From NCBI GenBank assembly GCA_015063385.1, contig SVUG01000007.1, forward strand, positions 1-64,000: a stretch of 64,000 nt of DNA, read 5' to 3'. Both the position numbers and the translations under genes were made by a program. Source of the DNA: Oscillospiraceae bacterium. Its GTDB lineage: Bacteria > Bacillota > Clostridia > Oscillospirales > CAG-272. This document shows positions 1 through 8,954 of this stretch, piece by piece (the stretch's first letter is position 1; each line of letters opens with the position of its first letter). The notes beneath the pieces were generated by a model. That model saw nothing but the letters and a program-made list of their open reading frames with translations, had not been told where the DNA came from and did no database searches.

Positions 1-41
1 TAAGCAGTAGGTCGGGGGTTCGAGTCCCTCAAGGCACGCCA
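1..41 (+). tRNA. tRNA, 3' part only (possibly Arg-UCU)
   Basis: The window opens inside a tRNA. The T-arm (ttcgagt loop), the 3' acceptor strand aaggcac, discriminator G38 and encoded CCA (39-41) are visible. The 3' side of the anticodon arm (taa then gcagt) is compatible with an anticodon ending in U; Arg(UCU) is a guess because the anticodon itself lies outside the window. Confidence 0.85.
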
Positions 42-46
42 TTTAT

Positions 47-124
47 GGTGGGATTAGCTAAGCTGGTTATAGCGCCAGGTTGTGGCCCTGGAGGCCGTGG
101 GTTCGAATCCCATATCTCACCCCA
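47..124 (+). tRNA. tRNA-His (GUG)
   Basis: A complete cloverleaf can be drawn. The acceptor stem gtgggat (48-54) pairs with atctcac (114-120). The anticodon stem ccagg/cctgg closes a seven-base loop, ttgtggc, with anticodon GUG. The T-arm is ggttcgaatcc, and CCA is encoded at 122-124. G47 can act as the extra G-1 opposite discriminator C121, the identity element specific to tRNA-His. It lies five bases after the preceding tRNA and is presumably co-transcribed with it. Confidence 0.96.
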
Positions 125-132
125 AAGAAAAA

Positions 133-159
133 AGTCGACCCGAATGGGCCGGCTTTTTA
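133..159. terminator. bidirectional intrinsic terminator
   Basis: The stem agtcg-accc / gggc-cggct (133-154) has one mismatch and a gaat loop. It is followed by a T run on the plus strand and preceded by an A run that gives a U tail on the minus strand. It sits between the tRNA cluster and the convergent clpC gene and probably serves both. Confidence 0.8.
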
Positions 160-162
160 TTT

Positions 163-2571
163 TTACTCATTAGCGCTTGACAAGGCAAGCACCGCCTTCG
201 TGCAGGTTATTTTACCATCAAGGAGATAAAAGCGCAGCGTGTCACCGCTTTTAAGCAAGCCGTCGATTATCATTTTAGCCATCCTGTTTTCTATCTCGCC
301 GGTTATCAATCTGCCTATCGGACGCGCACCCATTCCGCTTTTTTTGCCTTTTTGGGCAATATATTCAAGAACCTCCTCTGAAAATTCAAGAGAAATTCCC
401 AGGTCTGAGATTCGTTCTTTAAGCATAATAATCTTGCTTTTAGCAATGTTTTTAAGAGCGTTAAGGTCAAGTGCAGAGAAGAGAATAATATCGTCGATAC
501 GATTTATAAATTCAGGCTTAAAATATCCGGAGAGTCGCTTGGCTGCAGATTCGTCGTCACTACCGAAAAATCCTACCTCACGCGAACCCTTGAAGTTATC
601 CGCACCTATGTTTGAGGTCATTATGACGTAAGTGTTTCTGAAATTGATTTTTCTGCCTATTGCGTCGGTCAGATAACCGTTATCAAATATCTGCAAAAAA
701 AGGGCAAGGACGTCAGGGTGCGCCTTCTCGATTTCGTCAAGCAAAACAACGGAATACGGATGACGCCTTATGGATTCAAGCGCCGAATTCGTGTCGTCGT
801 ATCCAACGTATCCGGGAGCAGAACCGATAAGCTTTGAAACGGAGTAGCTCTCCGAAAATTCCGACATATCGTATCGTACAAGCGCATCTTCACTTTTAAA
901 TAATTCCTCTGAGAGCGCCTTTGCCATCTCGGTTTTTCCGACTCCGCTTTCACCCAAAAACAGAAAAACACCTTTAGGTCTTGTAGGCTCGTTTATACCT
1001 GCAAGACTGCGTATCACAGCCTCGGAAAGACTTTCAGCAGCCTTTTCTTGCCCTATAACGCGAGAGGAGAGGCGAGTTTTAATTTCGCTTAAATCATCGC
1101 TCGCAGCTTCGGTTGCATTAATACCCGTGATTTCCTTGATAACCTTATTTACATGCTCTTTTCCTACCCTAATACTGCTTTTATTCTTCTCTGTGACGAG
1201 TGCCTCCTCGCTCAGCTCGGCGGTGTAGAGCTTTTCAAGCTCTCTGAGGTTTATCGCGGTGTCGAAGTCGTGGTTTAAAATCGCAGTTTTTCTATCAGAG
1301 CTTAACTGCCTCATTTTTTCTTTTATATTTTTCGTTTTCTCGCTTTCGAAGTCACCAACAACCGATGCCATAGCACATGCCTCATCAAGCACGTCAATGG
1401 CCTTATCGGGCAGAAATCTATCTTGAATATACCTTTCAGAAAGTCTGACCGCCGCCTCAATGGCTTCATCAGAAATTTTGATTCCGTGGTGCTTTTCATA
1501 TCTTTCTTTGATACCGTACAGTATCTCGGTAGTGCCTTTCACGTCGGGTTCTTCTACTAGCACGGGCTGAAAGCGTCTCTCCAATGCACCATCCTTTTCA
1601 ATATATTTTCTGTACTCGGAAAGAGTTGTTGCGCCAATGAGCTGAATATCACCTCGTGAAAGCTCAGGCTTCATAATATTCGCTGCATCAATCGCTCCCT
1701 CGGCTGAGCCTGCGCCGACTATAGTGTGTATTTCGTCAATAAATAGAATTACGGATTTATTCTTTGCTGCCTCGTTCATTATGTTTTTGATGCGTTCCTC
1801 GAAATCACCTCTGTATTTTGCACCTGCAACCATAGAGGTCAAATCAAGCGAGATGACCGTTTTACCGAGCAAAGAGGAGGGAACTCGCCCCTCTGCAATT
1901 CGTATGGCAAGGCCCTCAACTATTGCCGTTTTTCCAACTCCTGCCTCACCGATAAGACAGGGGTTGTTTTTTGTTTTTCTTGATAGTATTCGGATAACTC
2001 TTTCGGTTTCTTTATCTCTGCCTATTACAGGGTCGAGCCGCCCCTCCTCAGCCAGCTTTGTTATAGCTTTTCCGTATTTCATAAGATTTGGTATAGCAGA
2101 ATCTAAAACCGGTGTCGCATAGGTTATTCCGCGCTCAGATGTTCGAAGGAAAGTAATTACCTCATCTTTTAGCGAAATTAAATCTGCCTCAATTTTTGTC
2201 AAGATTTTTAAAGCTACAGACTCTCTTTCTTCTAATATTGCTAATAAAATATGCTCCGTTCCTATTTTATCCGAGGAATATTTTTTAGCAGTTTTATACG
2301 AATTTTCCAGGATTCTTCTGCACCTTGGAGTCGTATCCTTAGAGGATAGAACACTTTCCACACCAACCCCGGATACCTCCCTGACCGCTGTCTTGATTTT
2401 TTCAACGGTAATTTTATTTTTTCGAAGCAGAACCGAGGCACAAGAGCTCTCGTCCTCTGCCAGTGCAATAAGAACGTGCTCGCTTCCGATATAAGTATGT
2501 CCAAGCTCTTCGGCCACTTTTACCGAGCGATTAAGGGCGTTTTCAGCCTTTATTGTAAAATTATTTCCCAT
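163..2571 (-). CDS. clpC: ClpC-type ATP-dependent Clp protease ATPase
   Basis: This is an 802-residue Hsp100 unfoldase that would feed substrates to ClpP. Residues 1-145 hold two Clp-N repeats. AAA-1 has Walker A GEAGVGKT (208-215) and Walker B with the IDEIHT sensor region. A short coiled middle region follows near residues 410-450. AAA-2 has GESGVGKT and, near the C terminus, a VGF tripeptide matching the ClpP-docking loop. Length fits ClpC (about 810). A TATAAT box lies at 2604-2609 on the minus strand without a good -35. No CtsR operator tandem (GGTCAAA type) was seen, and no ctsR-mcsAB genes adjoin, so it stands outside the classical stress operon. Confidence 0.95.
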   Translation of the reverse strand: MGNNFTIKAENALNRSVKVAEELGHTYIGSEHVLIALAEDESSCASVLLRKNKITVEKIKTAVREVSGVGVESVLSSKDTTPRCRRILENSYKTAKKYSSDKIGTEHILLAILEERESVALKILTKIEADLISLKDEVITFLRTSERGITYATPVLDSAIPNLMKYGKAITKLAEEGRLDPVIGRDKETERVIRILSRKTKNNPCLIGEAGVGKTAIVEGLAIRIAEGRVPSSLLGKTVISLDLTSMVAGAKYRGDFEERIKNIMNEAAKNKSVILFIDEIHTIVGAGSAEGAIDAANIMKPELSRGDIQLIGATTLSEYRKYIEKDGALERRFQPVLVEEPDVKGTTEILYGIKERYEKHHGIKISDEAIEAAVRLSERYIQDRFLPDKAIDVLDEACAMASVVGDFESEKTKNIKEKMRQLSSDRKTAILNHDFDTAINLRELEKLYTAELSEEALVTEKNKSSIRVGKEHVNKVIKEITGINATEAASDDLSEIKTRLSSRVIGQEKAAESLSEAVIRSLAGINEPTRPKGVFLFLGESGVGKTEMAKALSEELFKSEDALVRYDMSEFSESYSVSKLIGSAPGYVGYDDTNSALESIRRHPYSVVLLDEIEKAHPDVLALFLQIFDNGYLTDAIGRKINFRNTYVIMTSNIGADNFKGSREVGFFGSDDESAAKRLSGYFKPEFINRIDDIILFSALDLNALKNIAKSKIIMLKERISDLGISLEFSEEVLEYIAQKGKKSGMGARPIGRLITGEIENRMAKMIIDGLLKSGDTLRFYLLDGKITCTKAVLALSSANE

Positions 2572-2634
2572 TATCGACTACACCTTTCTTAAATTACCTT
2601 GACATTATACCCTGTAGCCAATAAAATACTCATT

Positions 2635-3150
2635 TTACTCGCGATTTAACGTGAATTTTCCTATTGAATCATGGTCTTTTATCATTCTCATATACAACAC
2701 CTCGTCTATGTATCCCTGATTCTCGAGCCTGTAAATTTCATTCAATATATTAACTGCTTGTGCGGTCTCGATTGAATAAAAGCTGCTCGGACGAAGATTA
2801 TGAGTATATCCGTAGTAATCCAAAAGACGCATGAGCATGCGGTTTATGTGAGCAATACCGTCCGCGCTTCTTCCCGGGAATAAGGGAAAGCTGATAAAGG
2901 AATCTACTTTCCTTCTGGTCTCCTCGCCATCACGCAATATGACGTACACGTCATACAGTCTCTCAAAGGTTTCGTAGTCCACAGTACCGCTCTCCAAAAG
3001 CCCCTCTCTTTTCTGAAAATCTCTAACGGAGAGCCTGGTATTTTCGTCGTAAACTCCACTTGGAACGACTAGGATATCAGGATTTCCCGCTTTTCCAAGA
3101 TATATCTGAACCTCTCGTATAGCTGACGGAGTATCATAAATTCTATACAT
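2635..3150 (-). CDS. peptidoglycan-binding-domain protein of the SpoIID-like cassette
   Basis: A 171-residue protein resembling two degenerate PG_binding_1 modules. Residues 5-70 show the IREVQIYL...G.YDENTRLSVRDFQ pattern, and residues 90-150 a second copy (HINRMLMRL...YSIETAQAV). It has no signal peptide or membrane segment. It begins 8 bases after the stop of the upstream 464-residue gene and has a good Shine-Dalgarno, so the two are translated from one message. Function is unknown. Because its neighbour carries a SpoIID-type domain, a spore-envelope or cortex role is inferred, not shown. Confidence 0.75.
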   Translation of the reverse strand: MYRIYDTPSAIREVQIYLGKAGNPDILVVPSGVYDENTRLSVRDFQKREGLLESGTVDYETFERLYDVYVILRDGEETRRKVDSFISFPLFPGRSADGIAHINRMLMRLLDYYGYTHNLRPSSFYSIETAQAVNILNEIYRLENQGYIDEVLYMRMIKDHDSIGKFTLNRE

Positions 3151-3158
3151 ACTACCTC

Positions 3159-4553
3159 CTAGGATAAATTATAGCCCGGGTATTGTCCCTCACTTACGCT
3201 TCCGCCTGTATATAAATCGTCGTACACGCTGGCAATCGAATTCCAAATCGGCGCGTTCACCCTATCGGGAGCTCCCGGCAGGTCAAAAATCTCCTTGAAC
3301 GCACGAACCTGCTCGGCGGTTGACGGTCCGAACACGCCGTCAACGTTCACACGCGGTATTTCGGGATAAGCTGAAGAAATGTAATTGAGATACTCCTGCA
3401 GCACTCTTACGTCATTTCCCTCGATACCCTCGCGAAGAACTCTGCCGGGAAAGGGAAGTATTCTTCCGCCGAAGAACTCGTAGTCGATTTCATTTACTAT
3501 ACCAAAATACACCTCCTCCATTCTATCCCACGTAGCGCGGTCGACCGCACCCGTTTCGGGCAGTCCGTACGTCCTCTGAAACGAGCGAACGGCATTTGCG
3601 GTTGCCGGACCGAACGAACCGTCAAATGCAGCCTCAATAACCGACGGCACGAACAGGGAAATGTAGCTTAAATAATATTGAATTGTCAGTACTCCGTCTC
3701 CCGATGAGCCCTCGGAGAGCGTGTCGGTATATCTGGTGCTCACGTCAGTGATTCTGATACCCTCGGAATTGACGGTGTAAAGCTTTTTAACTGCGTTATA
3801 AATGAATTGTATCTGGTTCCAGGTGGCGCGTCCGACAAGACCGTCGACCTGCAGACCGAACACCTCCTGGAATTTTCTGACCGCTTCGGTAGTTGAGGTA
3901 TCAAAGAATCCGTCGGCGGGGTAAATCTTCGGTATTCCGGGATAATTGGCAGATATTCTGTTCAGCTTTCGCTGTATCAGCTCAACGTCACGCCCGGTAT
4001 CACCCTCCTGCAACGTGACGGCTGGAGCGCTTGAGGGAATATCCTCAACGGGAACGTCCGTTTCAATTACTATATTATCACCGTAATAGTTTTTGAGAAT
4101 TGAATAATAATCAAGTCCACTCTCGGCAAGCTCAACGCTCCCCCATTGCTCAAGTCCCTGACACGTGACCTCAACCCCGTCGCAAAAGGTGGCAAAAAGC
4201 GGCTCAATAAATTCCTCGCGTCGAATGTAGCTGTCAAAAATCTCGTCAACTAGCTCGGAAATATTTGAAAAAATATCTCTTTGATATACAAATGTCTGGT
4301 CGTAAGCGGGAGAGTTCGTTATGTCAAAATTATATCCTCGGCTGCGGTAAAACTCGGTATAAACTCTGTTGAGAGCAACTGAAATCTGCGCTAAAATATT
4401 TGCCCGAAGCGCCTCTTTTGGCCAAGTTGGATATATTTCGCTTGAAGCCACGTTTTTTATGTAGTCTGCAAAGGAAACGCTTACGTTCATAGCCTCAGAA
4501 TCGGGCGCTCCGAGATGCACTACTATCTGTTCGGGTATTCTTGGGTTTGGCAT
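3159..4553 (-). CDS. SpoIID/LytB-like domain protein with three peptidoglycan-binding modules
   Basis: A 464-residue protein. Residues 20-170 match the layout of the SpoIID/LytB lytic transglycosylase domain: FADYIKNVASSEIYPTWP followed by EALRANILAQ corresponds to the family's YVRGVVAxEMPxxWPxEALKAQA region, with the catalytic-type Glu kept in ASSEI. A WG-containing C-terminal segment lies near residue 140. Three PG_binding_1 repeats follow (about 178-258, 284-355, 374-450), each with a DGxFGPxT-like core. No signal peptide or transmembrane helix is visible, unlike membrane-anchored SpoIID, so secretion is not explained. It is the middle gene of a three-gene minus-strand group. Cortex or coat peptidoglycan work is inferred. 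Confidence 0.75.
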   Translation of the reverse strand: MPNPRIPEQIVVHLGAPDSEAMNVSVSFADYIKNVASSEIYPTWPKEALRANILAQISVALNRVYTEFYRSRGYNFDITNSPAYDQTFVYQRDIFSNISELVDEIFDSYIRREEFIEPLFATFCDGVEVTCQGLEQWGSVELAESGLDYYSILKNYYGDNIVIETDVPVEDIPSSAPAVTLQEGDTGRDVELIQRKLNRISANYPGIPKIYPADGFFDTSTTEAVRKFQEVFGLQVDGLVGRATWNQIQFIYNAVKKLYTVNSEGIRITDVSTRYTDTLSEGSSGDGVLTIQYYLSYISLFVPSVIEAAFDGSFGPATANAVRSFQRTYGLPETGAVDRATWDRMEEVYFGIVNEIDYEFFGGRILPFPGRVLREGIEGNDVRVLQEYLNYISSAYPEIPRVNVDGVFGPSTAEQVRAFKEIFDLPGAPDRVNAPIWNSIASVYDDLYTGGSVSEGQYPGYNLS

Positions 4554-4567
4554 TTTTTCTCCTTTCG

Positions 4568-4966
4568 TTATAAACTGTCGTTTTCGGGTATTTGCGCATT
4601 TACGTTTCCTCTTGGGTAATCCTCTGCGCCGGAGGACGAAGGTATCATATTCGCAAGCTGAACTGAATTTATACCCGAAAAGACGCTCACGCCGTTAATT
4701 CTTTTGCTGTAATATCCATCGGCACTCACCTCTACGTCGTATAAGGCAAACGGTGATTCGGCAGGTGATGGCGATAGAGAATAGGAAAGGCTCGGTGCAG
4801 GCAAGGAGATTGCCTCGGTTATACCGTTTCTATCGGTAATGAGCGAATAGGAAACAAGTCGATTAGCCTCCTCTGCGCCCTTGATGCGAACGACTGCCCC
4901 GGAAATAGGCAGTGCACCGCCTGCGGTATATGCACGCACTATGAGCGTTCCCACTGAATCAAGCAT
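4568..4966 (-). CDS. carboxypeptidase regulatory-like (Ig-fold) domain protein
   Basis: A 132-residue protein. It starts with GTLIVRAYTAGGALPISGAVV and later has a TDRNG turn and a VEVSADGYYS strand, the pattern of carboxypeptidase D regulatory-like beta sandwiches. The C-terminal 20 residues are low-complexity and acidic. It has no signal peptide. It is first in the minus-strand trio, with an AGGAGG ribosome-binding site, 14 bases before the SpoIID-like gene. Family members usually act as structural or adhesive modules; here a scaffold role for the two peptidoglycan-binding proteins is inference. Its promoter region overlaps the divergent prs promoter. Confidence 0.7.
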   Translation of the reverse strand: MLDSVGTLIVRAYTAGGALPISGAVVRIKGAEEANRLVSYSLITDRNGITEAISLPAPSLSYSLSPSPAESPFALYDVEVSADGYYSKRINGVSVFSGINSVQLANMIPSSSGAEDYPRGNVNAQIPENDSL

Positions 4967-5009
4967 AATTTTTTCCTCCTAAATTTATTATTTAAATGGC
5001 AAAATACTA

Positions 5010-5038
5010 TTGACTTTAACGGTCTTATAGTTTATAAT
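5010..5038 (+). promoter_or_regulatory. sigma-A promoter for prs
   Basis: TTGACT (5010-5015) and TATAAT (5033-5038) are separated by exactly 17 bases. The leader to the prs start is about 100 bases and shows no recognisable riboswitch. Confidence 0.85.
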
Positions 5039-5142
5039 TATTAGGTATTGGACGTGCGCGTGCGGGAGTATTTATAATTACTTGCGCGAATTTTGTCGCA
5101 TTTCCGTGATAAATAAAAAAGAAAGACTGTGGAGCGAAAAAA

Positions 5143-6258
5143 ATGAAGGAAGCACTGTACGGAGAGCTTAGCGTTATAGGCATGCGCGGCTGTGAGGAAT
5201 TTGCAAATCAGGTAGATTACTACCTTAAGGAATGGCGCCGCCATGATAACGACGGTACGTTTTTGGTTAACTCCTCCTGCCCGAGATTTGGAAGCGGTGA
5301 GGCAAAGGGAACTATTCACCAATCCTTAAGAGGTAATGACGTTTATATTATATGCGACGTCTTTAATCACGGTGTCACGTACGAGATGTACGGCAAGACC
5401 GTTCCTATGAGCCCGGATGATCATTTCCAGGATCTTAAGAGAATTATCGGTGCAATAGGCGGCAAGGCAAGAAGAATCAGCGTTATCATGCCTATGCTTT
5501 ACGAGGGCAGACAGCACAAGAGATCGGGCAGAGAATCGCTCGACTGCGCGCTTGCACTCCAGGAGCTTGTAAATATGGGAGTCACCAATCTCATTACATT
5601 TGACGCTCACGACCCCAGAGTTCAGAACTCTATTCCTCTCAGCGGATTTGAAGACGTACGCTCCACCTATCAGATGATAAAGGCTATGCTGAGAACCTAT
5701 CCCGATATTGAGATAGATCCTGAAAATACCATGATTATTTCTCCCGACGAGGGCGGCATGGGCAAATGCATGTACTACTCCTCTGTTATGGGAATTGATC
5801 TTGGTATGTTCTACAAGCGCCGTGATTATTCCAAGATTGTCAACGGCAAGAACCCCATAGTCGCTCACGAGTATCTCGGCAGAGACGTAAGCGGTAAGGA
5901 CGTTATCATCGTTGACGATATGATTTCCTCGGGCGAGTCGGTTATCGACGTTGCAAGACAGCTCAAGGACAAGGGCGCAAAGCGTATATTCGTATTTGCC
6001 ACCTTCGGTCTTTTCTGCAACGGATTTGAGAATCTTGACGCAGCATACGATGATGGTGTTATCAACAAGATATTCACCACCAACCTCGTTTACAGAACCC
6101 CCGAGCTCCTCGCAAGAGAATGGTATGCAGAGGTTAATATGTGCAAGTACGTTGCATACATCGTTGATACCCTCAACCACGACAGAACCATCAGCCATCT
6201 TCTCGACCAGTCCAAGAAGATACACAATATTCTTGAAAAGCATAAGGCAAAAAAGTAA
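5143..6258 (+). CDS. prs: ribose-phosphate pyrophosphokinase (PRPP synthetase)
   Basis: This enzyme makes PRPP from ribose 5-phosphate and ATP for nucleotide, His and Trp synthesis. At 371 residues it is longer than the usual 315. The central region keeps GRQHKRSGRES (ATP/Mg region, YARQDRK in the classical enzyme), FDAHDPRVQ, the flexible-loop KRR, and the PRPP loop VIIVDDMISSGES. That last motif differs from the classical DDMIDTAGT. The extra length is mainly N-terminal and in inserted loops. ATG follows a GGAG at suitable distance. It heads a plus-strand run with an Rrf2 regulator, lgt and folD. Confidence 0.92.
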   Translation: MKEALYGELSVIGMRGCEEFANQVDYYLKEWRRHDNDGTFLVNSSCPRFGSGEAKGTIHQSLRGNDVYIICDVFNHGVTYEMYGKTVPMSPDDHFQDLKRIIGAIGGKARRISVIMPMLYEGRQHKRSGRESLDCALALQELVNMGVTNLITFDAHDPRVQNSIPLSGFEDVRSTYQMIKAMLRTYPDIEIDPENTMIISPDEGGMGKCMYYSSVMGIDLGMFYKRRDYSKIVNGKNPIVAHEYLGRDVSGKDVIIVDDMISSGESVIDVARQLKDKGAKRIFVFATFGLFCNGFENLDAAYDDGVINKIFTTNLVYRTPELLAREWYAEVNMCKYVAYIVDTLNHDRTISHLLDQSKKIHNILEKHKAKK

Positions 6259-6294
6259 AAAGGGCATCTGCCCAAAATATGAAAGGCAGAGATA

Positions 6295-6714
6295 ATGAGA
6301 ATTACTCTTGAATCGGATTACGCGTTGCGTATTCTCACCGCTATGGCCGGTTATGAGGAAATCACCGATGCAAAGACCATTTCCGAGTATACCTCGGTGA
6401 CGATTCGTTTTACTCTTAAAATACTCCACAAGCTCGTTGTCGGCAACCTCGTTGAGTCCTATAAGGGCTCTCATGGTGGCTATAAGCTCAAACGCTCGCC
6501 GGAGCAAATTACGCTTAAGGACGTTATAGAGCTTATTGACGGACCTATCGCAATAGCGAGGTGTCTTGACTCTGCGGAGGAGTGTTCGCTCAACTGTGAC
6601 AAAACTGCCTGCATTTATCATCATATTTTTGATACTATCAGCATTGACCTGGCAAGAAAGCTTGCGAAAATCACTATCTCTGATGTGATAAACAAAAACT
6701 ACTCTTTGAATTAA
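6295..6714 (+). CDS. Rrf2-family transcriptional regulator with Fe-S-type cysteines
   Basis: A 139-residue winged-helix regulator (IscR/NsrR/CymR superfamily). The N-terminal MRITLESDYALRIL and the HTH near residues 25-50 are typical. The dimerisation region carries CLDSAEECSLNCDKTAC, four cysteines in the place where IscR-type members ligate an Fe-S cluster. It lies 36 bases after prs and 10 before lgt, so it is probably in their operon. No isc, suf or nitrosative-stress genes adjoin, and its targets cannot be told from this window. A redox- or iron-sensing role is inferred from the cysteines. Confidence 0.88.
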   Translation: MRITLESDYALRILTAMAGYEEITDAKTISEYTSVTIRFTLKILHKLVVGNLVESYKGSHGGYKLKRSPEQITLKDVIELIDGPIAIARCLDSAEECSLNCDKTACIYHHIFDTISIDLARKLAKITISDVINKNYSLN

Positions 6715-6724
6715 AGGAGATAAT

Positions 6725-7696
6725 ATGTTAAGAATATCAAAGATTGCCTTTCCGGGACTTGGAATTGGTGAATTTTCGGTCAACAGCACCGCATTTACCA
6801 TTTTCGGCATGGAAATTGCATGGTACGCACTGATAATTACCTTTGGAATGGTTTGCACGGTGATTTATACCGTTCTTCAGGCAAAAAAAATTGGTATTAC
6901 CTTTGACGACGTTATTGATTATGCGCTCTTTACCATTCCTTTCGGTGTTATAGGCGCAAGACTCTATTACGTTCTTTCTGAAATTGACCAGTACGATTCA
7001 TTCCTTGAGGTTATCAATATTCGCGAGGGCGGTCTTGCAATTTACGGCGGTATAATTGCAGGAACGATTACCGTATTCGTCGTTTCGCATTTTAAGAAAA
7101 TCAACTTCTTCGCCTTTGGCGACTGCGTTGCTCCGGGTGTTCTTCTTGCACAGGGAATCGGCAGATGGGGTAATTTCATGAACGGTGAGGCATTCGGATA
7201 TGAAACCGATTGGTTCTGCCGTATGCAGCTGCAGAATATACTTACAGGCGGAAAGGTTATGGAGGTACATCCCACCTTCCTTTACGAATCGCTTTGGAAT
7301 CTTCTCGGCGTGCTACTCGTTTACCTCTTTGCAAGATATATAGGCAAAAAGTACGACGGTCAGCTTATTCTCTTGACTTTCGGTTGGTACGGTCTTGGAC
7401 GTATGTTCATTGAGGGACTTAGAACCGACAGCCTCTATATCGGTGACACTGATATCCGTGTTTCTCAGCTTCTTGCAGGCATTATATTCTTCAGCTTTCT
7501 TGCTATGCTTATTTACTTCCATTTCAAGAAGCCCACTAAGCCCCTCTACCACAAGGTAGCCGCAAAAGCCGAGGCTGACACAAACGTTAAAAAAGCAGGA
7601 AAGCCTGCTGAAAACAAGGAATCCACCGATACCGAGGAAAAGATTGGTTTCGTTGAAAAAATTAAAAAAGCGATAGAAAAATTATGGCAGAAATAA
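6725..7696 (+). CDS. lgt: prolipoprotein diacylglyceryl transferase
   Basis: This membrane enzyme transfers diacylglycerol from phosphatidylglycerol to the lipobox cysteine of prolipoproteins. The 323 residues hold about seven transmembrane segments and the Lgt signature [13 protein letters not shown] (147-159). A conserved GRMFIEGLR lies near 231-239, and EGGLAIYGG near 101-109. After the last helix, about 45 charged residues rich in Lys, Glu and Ala form a cytoplasmic tail not found in shorter family members. An AAAGGAG precedes the ATG. Its last 13 bases overlap the start of folD. A lipoprotein substrate is encoded at 48539. Confidence 0.95.
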   Translation: MLRISKIAFPGLGIGEFSVNSTAFTIFGMEIAWYALIITFGMVCTVIYTVLQAKKIGITFDDVIDYALFTIPFGVIGARLYYVLSEIDQYDSFLEVINIREGGLAIYGGIIAGTITVFVVSHFKKINFFAFGDCVAPGVLLAQGIGRWGNFMNGEAFGYETDWFCRMQLQNILTGGKVMEVHPTFLYESLWNLLGVLLVYLFARYIGKKYDGQLILLTFGWYGLGRMFIEGLRTDSLYIGDTDIRVSQLLAGIIFFSFLAMLIYFHFKKPTKPLYHKVAAKAEADTNVKKAGKPAENKESTDTEEKIGFVEKIKKAIEKLWQK

Positions 7697-8538
7697 TAGA
7701 CGGCAAATTAGTATCAAATAAGCTTCGTGAGGAGCTAAAGGTTGAGGTTGCAAATTTCAAAAATGAATTTGGAATTACACCCGGCCTTGCGGTAATAATG
7801 GTTGGCGATAATCCGGCCTCCGCAGTTTACGTCAGAAACAAGCATAAGGCGTGTGCTGACGTTGGTATAACCTCGTATCAGATAGAGCTTCCCACAGAAA
7901 CAAGCGAGGACGAGCTTCTTTCAAAAATCGACGAGCTCAATGCAGATAAAAACGTTCACGGAATACTCGTTCAGCTTCCGCTTCCTAAGCACATCAGCGA
8001 GGAAAAGGTTATTAACCGCATATGTGCCGACAAGGACGTTGATGCATTCCACCCGATTAACGTGGGCAAGATTATGATAGGCAATTACAGCTTCCTGCCT
8101 TGCACACCTGCAGGAATTATGGAGCTGCTTCGTTATTATAACGTCGATATCACCGGCAAAAAATGCGTGGTCGTTGGAAGAAGCAATATCGTTGGCAAGC
8201 CCATGGCGCTTCTTCTGCTCGAAAAGCACGGCACCGTGACGGTATGCCACTCCAGAACTCGTGAGCTTTCCGAAATCACAAAAGCAGCTGATATTCTCGT
8301 TGTTGCCATCGGCAAAGCAGGCTTCCTTACTGCAGATATGGTTAAGGATGGAGCAGTCGTAATCGACGTTGGCATTAACAGACTCCCGGACGGCAGACTT
8401 TCGGGTGACGTTGATTTTGAAGCGGTGGCAGAGCATGCCTCGCTTATTACTCCCGTACCCGGCGGTGTAGGCCCGATGACAATAACCATGCTTCTCAAAA
8501 ACACCTTGACTGCGGCAAAGTCGGCAGCAATGGGATAA
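7684..8538 (+). CDS. folD: bifunctional methylenetetrahydrofolate dehydrogenase/cyclohydrolase
   Basis: FolD interconverts methylene-, methenyl- and formyl-tetrahydrofolate. The 284 residues match the family length. Visible signatures are [14 protein letters not shown] (catalytic Lys region, about 50-63), [31 protein letters not shown] in the NADP-binding domain, and [11 protein letters not shown] near the C terminus. Its ATG lies inside the end of lgt, with a weak ribosome-binding site, so translational coupling is likely. Confidence 0.97.
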   Translation: MAEIIDGKLVSNKLREELKVEVANFKNEFGITPGLAVIMVGDNPASAVYVRNKHKACADVGITSYQIELPTETSEDELLSKIDELNADKNVHGILVQLPLPKHISEEKVINRICADKDVDAFHPINVGKIMIGNYSFLPCTPAGIMELLRYYNVDITGKKCVVVGRSNIVGKPMALLLLEKHGTVTVCHSRTRELSEITKAADILVVAIGKAGFLTADMVKDGAVVIDVGINRLPDGRLSGDVDFEAVAEHASLITPVPGGVGPMTITMLLKNTLTAAKSAAMG

Positions 8539-8574
8539 GATTGGAAAATTTTTTCTGTTTTTTTGAAAAAGCTA

Positions 8575-8603
8575 TTGACAATAGGTTAAAAATAACTTAT
8601 AAT
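8575..8603 (+). promoter_or_regulatory. consensus sigma-A promoter for rpsU
   Basis: A perfect TTGACA (8575-8580), 17-base spacer and TATAAT (8598-8603). It lies 37 bases after folD and fires into rpsU, so the ribosomal protein gene is transcribed separately and strongly. Confidence 0.92.
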
Positions 8604-8661
8604 ATTTAAGTAAAAAATATGAGATTATATCTCTTTGCACAGCGAAGGGAGGGGAATAAAG

Positions 8662-8838
8662 ATGGCAGAAATCAGAGTAAAAGAAAACGAAACTCTTGAC
8701 AACGCGCTTCGTCGTTTCAAGAGACAGTGCGTTAAGTCCGGTATTTTGACCGAGCTTCGCAAGAGAGAGCACTATGAGAAGCCCAGCGTTAAGCGTAAGA
8801 AGAAGGCTGAGGCAGCTAGAAAGCGCAAATTTAAGTAA
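8662..8838 (+). CDS. rpsU: 30S ribosomal protein S21
   Basis: A 58-residue basic protein beginning [20 protein letters not shown], the classic bS21 sequence, with a [13 protein letters not shown] tail. The start at 8662 is chosen over an in-frame upstream start because GGGAGGGG (8647-8654) lies just before it. It is monocistronic between its own consensus promoter and a strong terminator. Confidence 0.97.
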   Translation: MAEIRVKENETLDNALRRFKRQCVKSGILTELRKREHYEKPSVKRKKKAEAARKRKFK

Positions 8839-8850
8839 TTAAATAAAATT

Positions 8851-8881
8851 GGACTGCTACACTCGTGGCAGTCCTTTTTTT
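8851..8881 (+). terminator. rpsU intrinsic terminator
   Basis: A nine-base-pair stem, ggactgcta / tggcagtcc (8851-8874), with a six-base loop is followed directly by seven Ts. Confidence 0.93.
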
Positions 8882-8954
8882 ACCTATATTATTATTTTTT
8901 TCGGTGCAAATACTATCAATATAGAATACTACAATTATATAAAAGGACCGAAAA

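Noticed and set aside
2572..2634. CtsR or CIRCE control of clpC
   Set aside because: No GGTCAAA tandem or CIRCE inverted repeat was found in the short upstream region.
5326..6858. A 510-codon open frame antisense to prs and the Rrf2 gene
   Set aside because: It mirrors the codon structure of two well-recognised genes on the other strand, has no domain and no ribosome-binding site.
7210..7552. Short alternative frames inside lgt
   Set aside because: They overlap a clear transmembrane gene fully and show no independent start signals.
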